Source: Clostridia bacterium (GTDB lineage: Bacteria > Bacillota > Clostridia > Oscillospirales > Acutalibacteraceae). Taken from it: 64,000 nucleotides of DNA. This document shows, piece after piece, positions 59,312 through 64,000 of this stretch (the first letter of the stretch is position 1; each line of letters begins with the position of its first letter). The notes under the pieces are model-generated. The model saw nothing but the letters and a program-made list of their open reading frames with translations. It was not told where the DNA came from and searched no databases. The translations under genes and the position numbers were made by a program. The stretch spans positions 40,910-104,909 of the forward strand of contig JAFXCH010000049.1 in the NCBI GenBank assembly GCA_017516485.1. Reading direction: 5' to 3'.

Positions 59312-60205
59312 TTAATTATTCTCTTTTGCCTTTACTGTTGTTGTTTGGTAAAGGAAAAGCGGTATGAAAACTGCAAGTGCAAGGTCACAAGGCTCAAAGC
59401 CGTATCCGTTGACAATAAGTTCAGAATGACCTATAACCATAAGGAAAATTCTCGGTACACTGACGATGAATGCGGTGATTGCAGCAGGAAGACCGCAGCC
59501 GAAAAGACGCCACGCAACGGATTGGGGTGAAACGTTTGTTACTATCTGAGCGAATGCGATAAAGAACATTATCATAAACACGGTCATAATAAGCTCAAGC
59601 AGAAGGTCAGAAATGTTTACAAAGCTTATTTTTTCAAGAAATCTGTAAACTATTCTGCATATAGCCCATATTGCAGGTGCAGCAGAAATAATTTTACACG
59701 ATGAAAGCACGGAACTTTTTTTGAAGCAAGAGATTGCGTATATGATAAAGAAGAAAGCTGTAAGTACAGCAAAAAGTGCTTCAAGTGCGAGCGGTGCAGC
59801 ACCGGATTTTGTAAGGTAAGATGTGTAAACACCGTGCTCAAAAGCAGAATACTTGCTGTTGATTACCGTGAAAGCAGAAAAACTGTTAACAGCGTTAAAT
59901 ATAATGGTCATAGCTGTTACAGCAGCAACAATGCCAAGTGATTTGCTTGTTGCAAAGACATTGCGTGCACGGTTAGCCTTGCTGTTAAGAAAGCTGAGCA
60001 CCATCAGTAAAAAGATTACCGCAGCGCCGATTCCGTAAAACAGCGGTATTGTGAAATTGGTTTCTTTAAAAAATCCTGTTTCCGGCTCAATAAGAGATGT
60101 TACCTGATATACACGAAGCGGCAACAGAGCACAAAGACTCAGTGCAGATATAGCGACAAGTGCACTCGGCTCGGGCTTTGAAAGGCTGCCCTTTATTTTT
60201 TTCAT
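59312..60205 (-). CDS. Hypothetical polytopic membrane protein
   Basis: A 297-aa protein with seven or eight hydrophobic segments and short loops. I do not recognise a family. It begins 42 bp after citrate synthase and ends 18 bp before the AEC gene, all reading leftward, so it is likely part of the same transcript. Confidence 0.65.
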   Translation of the reverse strand: MKKIKGSLSKPEPSALVAISALSLCALLPLRVYQVTSLIEPETGFFKETNFTIPLFYGIGAAVIFLLMVLSFLNSKANRARNVFATSKSLGIVAAVTAMTIIFNAVNSFSAFTVINSKYSAFEHGVYTSYLTKSGAAPLALEALFAVLTAFFFIIYAISCFKKSSVLSSCKIISAAPAIWAICRIVYRFLEKISFVNISDLLLELIMTVFMIMFFIAFAQIVTNVSPQSVAWRLFGCGLPAAITAFIVSVPRIFLMVIGHSELIVNGYGFEPCDLALAVFIPLFLYQTTTVKAKENN

Positions 60206-60247
60206 TATATATAATACCTCCGATTGATGATAGGTGAAGGCTTGGTG

Positions 60248-61675
60248 TTATTTGAGAACTGCACGAGCCTCGCTGGGGATATACTTGTCGGGATGCTTGA
60301 CATTTTCGTCAGTACGCTTGTCAAGTGCGATGTAGTGATAGGGCAGAGCAACATTTTTGTATGCAGGGCGGATGATACGCTTGCCTGTTGTAAGCTCTTC
60401 AATTCTGTGAGCAGCCCAGCCTGCCATACGTGATACAGTAAACATGGGCGTGAAAAGGTCCTCAGGAATACCGAGCATATCGTAAATAAGACCTGAGTAA
60501 AGGTCGACATTTGCACAGATAGGCTTCATATCACCCTTGATTGAGCGGAAAATGTCGGGAGTGAGCTCTTCTATTAGCTCAAGCTGGCGGAATCTTCTTT
60601 CAAATTCTTCGCTGAATATGAAGTTGCGTGCAGCTTCCTTGAGAAGCTCTGCTCTCGGGTCGGACATTGTGTAGATTGCGTGACCCATACCGTATACGAG
60701 ACCTGAGCGGTCGCCTGCTTCCTTTCGGATAATCTTTGCAATATAGTCGGCAACCTGCTTTTCGTCTGTTATATCGTCAATCTCTTCTGCCATAAGTGTG
60801 GTCATTTCCTTGACCTTTATGTTTGCACCGCCGTGCTTGGGACCTTTGAGCGAGCCGATACCTGCAGCGATTGCAGCATATGTGTCGGTACCGGAAGAAG
60901 TGAGTACACGTGTAGAGAATGTAGAGTTGTTACCGCCACCGTGCTCTGAATGGAGCATCAGGCAAAGGTCAAGGAGTTTGGCTTCTTCGTCAGTGAAAAG
61001 TCTGTCTGAACGGAGTGTACGCAGAATTGACTGCGCTGTGCAAAGCTCACGTTTGGGCTGGTGGATATACATACTCTTTTTGTAGTAATGGCGACGTTTT
61101 ACCTGATATGCATAGCTCATAATTGAGGGGAGCTGTGCGATGAGCTGTATGCACTGACGCAACACATTTTCGGTTGCAATATCATCGGGGTTATCGTCGT
61201 ATGAGTAGAGTGCCATTACAGAGCGAGCCATCTTATTCATAATGTTGGGAGACGGCGCCTTCATAATCATATCTTCAATGAAGTCTTCGGGAAGTTCACG
61301 GCATTCAGCAAGTACATTGCTGAATTTTGCAAGCTGTGCAGGTGTAGGAAGTGCACCGAAAATAAGAAGCCATACAACCTCTTCAAAACCGAAGCGGTCT
61401 TCCTTACGGCAGCCCTCTACAATTTCTTTTACATCAAGGCCGCGGAATTTAAGTTTACCGGGACGGGGCACACGCTCACCGTCTTCAATGTAGTAGCCGT
61501 CAACGCTGCAGATTTTTGTAAGGCCTGCCATAACGCCTGTACCGTCTGCATTTCTGAGACCGCGTTTGACGCCGAATTTAGTGTAATCATCAGCTTCGAT
61601 TCTGTCATTTATCTGTATTTCGTTGCATAAGCTTATAAGGGAATCGTTGCTGATGGGGGACATATATCTTGCCAT
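60248..61675 (-). CDS. gltA: Citrate synthase
   Basis: A 475-aa citrate synthase that condenses acetyl-CoA with oxaloacetate. Active-site His and surroundings are in LMLHSEHGGGNNSTFSTR (about residue 245, catalytic His) and LKGPKHGGAN (second His); YGMGHAIYT carries a further His, and the catalytic Asp is in ICANVDLYSGLIYDMLG. The N terminus is longer than in the E. coli enzyme, as in other Clostridia. With PEPCK nearby it suggests a biosynthetic route from oxaloacetate to 2-oxoglutarate and glutamate. AAGGAGA precedes the ATG. Confidence 0.94.
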   Translation of the reverse strand: MARYMSPISNDSLISLCNEIQINDRIEADDYTKFGVKRGLRNADGTGVMAGLTKICSVDGYYIEDGERVPRPGKLKFRGLDVKEIVEGCRKEDRFGFEEVVWLLIFGALPTPAQLAKFSNVLAECRELPEDFIEDMIMKAPSPNIMNKMARSVMALYSYDDNPDDIATENVLRQCIQLIAQLPSIMSYAYQVKRRHYYKKSMYIHQPKRELCTAQSILRTLRSDRLFTDEEAKLLDLCLMLHSEHGGGNNSTFSTRVLTSSGTDTYAAIAAGIGSLKGPKHGGANIKVKEMTTLMAEEIDDITDEKQVADYIAKIIRKEAGDRSGLVYGMGHAIYTMSDPRAELLKEAARNFIFSEEFERRFRQLELIEELTPDIFRSIKGDMKPICANVDLYSGLIYDMLGIPEDLFTPMFTVSRMAGWAAHRIEELTTGKRIIRPAYKNVALPYHYIALDKRTDENVKHPDKYIPSEARAVLK

Positions 61676-61750
61676 ATGTCATTTCTCCTTTCCTTTGAGA
61701 ATACTATAAAAAAGCATATACCTATACTTATACAATATTATTGAGAATAC

Positions 61751-61780
61751 ATTATACTATATACTTATTACAAAAGTCAA
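61751..61780 (-). promoter_or_regulatory. Promoter of gltA
   Basis: On the - strand TTGACT (61775-61780), an 18-base spacer and TATAAT (61751-61756), about 75 bases before the gltA ATG. Confidence 0.65.
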
Positions 61781-61809
61781 TCATTATTAATTAAAGTGAG
61801 GAATAAAAA

Positions 61810-62802
61810 ATGGGAATTTACAAGTTTATTGCCGTAGTAATCGCTCTTGCAATGATACTTATGCCGCTTGTTGCGGTTAACGGCGGTCAGACAGCGGGCG
61901 GGACAACCCCACCGACTACGGCTTTGACGCAAAATTATGCCGGTGGAGAAAACCAAGAAGCGGTGAAAGTTTTTATGTCGCAGGATGACCTTGTGCTTAG
62001 TATAACGGTGCAGGAATACCTTGTCGGTGTGCTTGCTGCAGAGATGCCGCCTGCCTATCATGAACAGGCACTCAAAGCACAGGCGGTTGCTGCTTATACT
62101 TATCTTTTGTGTAAAAAATCCGAGCAGGAATCAACCCCGGATGCATCGCTTAAGGGTGCGTATCTGACAAATGATTCATCTACTCACCAAGGTTATCTTA
62201 CCGAAGAGCAGCGAAGAGAAAAATGGGGCGATAAGGCTGACAGTTATGAGAAAAAACTTCAGAAAGCGGTAAGTGAAGTAAGCGGAAAGGTTATAACCTA
62301 TGACGGCAAACCGATTATAGCGGCATTTCACGCAAACAACGGCGGTGTCACACACAGTGCAAAAACAGTATGGGGCGGTGATGTGCCTTACCTGCAGAGT
62401 GTAACCAGTGCAGGGGACAAACTCTCGCCCGATTGCGTCAAAACCGTTGCAATTACTCCGCAACAGTTTTCACAGTCGGTATCTTCGCTTGACGGTTGTG
62501 AATTGAGCGGTGAGGCAAGCGGATGGATCGGTAAAATAAAAAAAGACTCACACGGTTACGTGGAGTCTGTAGAGGTTGGCGGGAAAACATACAGTGGTAT
62601 GACTCTGCGTGATGCTGCAGGTCTGCGCTCGGCAGTTTTTACCTGTGAATATAAAGACGGCAATCTGCATTTTACAACAGAGGGCTACGGTCATGGTGTA
62701 GGTATGAGTCAGTATGGCGCTGACTATATGGCACGGCAGGGCAGTACATGGGAAGAGATAATTAAACATTATTATAAAGGTGTGCAGATAGAAGATAATT
62801 GA
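61810..62802 (+). CDS. spoIID: SpoIID/LytB domain protein
   Basis: A 330-aa protein with an N-terminal transmembrane helix (residues 4-24) and an outer SpoIID domain, a lytic transglycosylase that cuts glycan strands during engulfment of the forespore. The catalytic Glu is in VLAAEMPPAYHEQALKAQAV (about residue 78), AFHANNGGVTHSA and the C-terminal GYGHGVGMSQYGADYMA are family hallmarks. GTGAGG precedes the ATG. Paralogs such as LytB exist, so identity with SpoIID is likely but not certain. Confidence 0.85.
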   Translation: MGIYKFIAVVIALAMILMPLVAVNGGQTAGGTTPPTTALTQNYAGGENQEAVKVFMSQDDLVLSITVQEYLVGVLAAEMPPAYHEQALKAQAVAAYTYLLCKKSEQESTPDASLKGAYLTNDSSTHQGYLTEEQRREKWGDKADSYEKKLQKAVSEVSGKVITYDGKPIIAAFHANNGGVTHSAKTVWGGDVPYLQSVTSAGDKLSPDCVKTVAITPQQFSQSVSSLDGCELSGEASGWIGKIKKDSHGYVESVEVGGKTYSGMTLRDAAGLRSAVFTCEYKDGNLHFTTEGYGHGVGMSQYGADYMARQGSTWEEIIKHYYKGVQIEDN

Positions 62803-62830
62803 TTAATTATGAGACGGAATTTGTTTTTGT

Positions 62831-62875
62831 GTAGGGCAGGGGCTTGCCCCTGCCGCCGTAAAAGAGATATGCCGA
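62831..62875. repeat. Half copy of the 19863-type palindromic repeat
   Basis: The first 25 bases are identical to 19863-19887. The next 20 bases match the spacer of that repeat read on the other strand (CCGTAAAAGAGATATG). The second arm is missing. Confidence 0.75.
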
Positions 62876-62887
62876 TATTAGTTGCAA

Positions 62888-62928
62888 TAAAAAAGCTGTC
62901 CCACCCGAGAGTGAGACAGCTTTGCTGT
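62888..62928 (-). terminator. Terminator of the PEPCK gene
   Basis: On the - strand AAAGCTGTC...GACAGCTTT, with inner CAC/GTG pairs, is followed by six T, just after the PEPCK stop. Confidence 0.85.
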
Positions 62929-62935
62929 TTATATC

Positions 62936-64000
62936 TTATTTGTTGAGGTTTGCACGGAGAGTTGCAAGCTCGTTTGCAAGAGTTTCGGGAAGTGTGTCGC
63001 CAAACTTGCTGTAGAACTCTTCGATACCTGCTGTCTCTGCGTTCCAGAGATCCTTGTCAACATCAAGCATAGCCTTGAGTGTGTCAACAGAAACCTCGTC
63101 CTCAATACCCTCAAGGTTGATATCCTCAGCCTTGGGAACGTAACCGATAGCAACTTCGTCAGCGTCTACCTTGCCGTCGCAACGGTCAAGAATCCACTCA
63201 AGAACACGAAGGTTGTCGCCGAAACCGGGCCACATGAAGTTGCCTTCATCGTCCTTACGGAACCAGTTAACGTTGAAGATTTTGGGAGCCTTGTCAGCGT
63301 CGAGTGTTTTACCGATGTTAATCCAGTGCTGCCAGTACTCACCCATGTTGTAACCGCAGAAGGGAAGCATAGCCATGGGGTCGCGGCGAACAACACCGAC
63401 AGCACCTGCTGCTGCAGCTGTTGTTTCGGAAGCCATGATTGAGCCTACGAATACGCCGTGATTCCAGTCACGTGACTGATATACGAGAGGAGCAAGCTTT
63501 GCACGTCTGCCGCCGAATACGATAGCGGAAATCGGTACGCCTGCGGGGTTTTCAAACTCGGAGCTGATGCAGGGGCAGTTTACAGCGGGAGCTGTGAAAC
63601 GGCTGTTGGGATGTGCACCCTTCTCTTCGCTCTCCTGGCCGTTCCAGGGGTTGCCCTTCCACTCCATAGCGTTTGCAGGAGGATTCTTGTCGAGACCTTC
63701 CCACCAAACAGTGTTGTTGTCAAGGTTGTGAGCAACGTTGGTGAAGATTGTGCCCTTCATTGTAGCTGCAAGAGCGTTGGGGTTTGACTTGTTGTTTGTG
63801 CCGGGAGCAACGCCGAAAAAGCCGTTTTCGGGGTTGATAGCATAGAGTCTGCCGTCATCGCCCTTGCGGATCCGGGAGATATCGTCACCTACGCACCATA
63901 CCTTGTAGCCCTTCTCAAGGTATGCTTTGGGAGGAATGAGCATAGCAAGGTTTGTTTTGCCGCAAGCTGAGGGGAATGCAGCACAGATATATTTAACTTC
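62936..64000 (-). CDS. pckG: Phosphoenolpyruvate carboxykinase (GTP), 5' part missing
   Basis: The C-terminal 354 residues of a GTP-dependent PEPCK of about 600 residues; the frame is open to the right edge of the window. The visible start holds the kinase-1a P-loop with its reactive Cys, AAFPSACGKTNLAML. ENGFFGVAPGTNNKSNP, the kinase-2-like GDDI and FGGRRAKLAPLVYQSRDW are further signatures of the GTP class, distinct from the ATP class. In gut anaerobes this enzyme often runs from PEP to oxaloacetate, conserving energy as GTP. Confidence 0.96.
   Translation of the reverse strand, partial: EVKYICAAFPSACGKTNLAMLIPPKAYLEKGYKVWCVGDDISRIRKGDDGRLYAINPENGFFGVAPGTNNKSNPNALAATMKGTIFTNVAHNLDNNTVWWEGLDKNPPANAMEWKGNPWNGQESEEKGAHPNSRFTAPAVNCPCISSEFENPAGVPISAIVFGGRRAKLAPLVYQSRDWNHGVFVGSIMASETTAAAAGAVGVVRRDPMAMLPFCGYNMGEYWQHWINIGKTLDADKAPKIFNVNWFRKDDEGNFMWPGFGDNLRVLEWILDRCDGKVDADEVAIGYVPKAEDINLEGIEDEVSVDTLKAMLDVDKDLWNAETAGIEEFYSKFGDTLPETLANELATLRANLNK

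Overview
The window looks like chromosome from a gut-type, low-to-mid-GC Clostridium-class Firmicute, most likely Oscillospiraceae/Ruminococcaceae. This is inferred from Firmicute-style promoters and Shine-Dalgarno sites, MutS2, a SigH-like sigma factor, a SpoIID-type protein, YtvI- and YqeG-like proteins, a threonyl T-box leader, a bile salt hydrolase, GTP-dependent PEP carboxykinase, and many small palindromic repeats. No rRNA, prophage, transposase gene or CRISPR array was seen. The only complete tRNA gene is one tRNA-Arg.

Layout. 1-8222: the end of an FtsX-type ABC permease, then a leftward run of eight genes (YtvI-like membrane protein, ABC ATPase and permease, a catalytically dead GDPD-like protein, a class-C beta-lactamase-fold hydrolase, a YhhN-family protein, an M20 peptidase). 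8793-13495: mutS2, a CapA-like protein and two small genes. 13600-13940: tRNA-Arg followed by a repeat that ends in a copy of the tRNA 3' end. 14094-18633: DUF2079 protein, YfbR-like nucleotidase, SigH-like sigma factor, a tRNA-like element, a zinc-ribbon protein and bile salt hydrolase. 18661-27707: a phosphoesterase, an ECF sigma/anti-sigma pair, a GPH sugar transporter, dCMP deaminase, a GT2 glycosyltransferase, a TagF-like transferase and a sugar isomerase. 27753-36863: DUF2383 protein, AgcS symporter, an XRE-esterase fusion, a sodium:solute symporter with its 43-residue partner, a three-domain HTH/LicC/LicA protein, and purC. Three copies of a structured repeat of about 230 bp lie in this stretch. 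37078-42289: serine dehydratase sdaAB/sdaAA, a chimeric secreted protein, a cluster of palindromic repeats and malQ. 42371-49516: the complete leftward operon argG-H-C-J-B-D, with ARG-box-like operators over its promoter. 49658-64000: dut, thrS behind a T-box, a lipid kinase, an M24 peptidase, YqeG, rpsU, trpS, an aminotransferase, two membrane proteins, an AEC transporter, citrate synthase, a SpoIID-like protein and the C-terminal part of GTP-PEPCK.

How the genes work together. The arg operon covers glutamate to ornithine (acetyl cycle through ArgJ) and citrulline to arginine; argF and carAB are not here. Citrate synthase and PEPCK sit at the oxaloacetate node, and serine dehydratase supplies pyruvate. 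The HTH/LicC/LicA protein and the symporter form a plausible choline or ethanolamine uptake and activation unit.

The best candidates for undescribed biology are: the ~230-bp element, whose copies keep the same hairpins through paired base changes and sit against transcription terminators; the tRNA-like element with a shortened anticodon arm in front of a zinc-ribbon gene; the repeat attached to tRNA-Arg; and two unusual domain fusions. All functional statements rest on motif recognition by eye; no database search was run.
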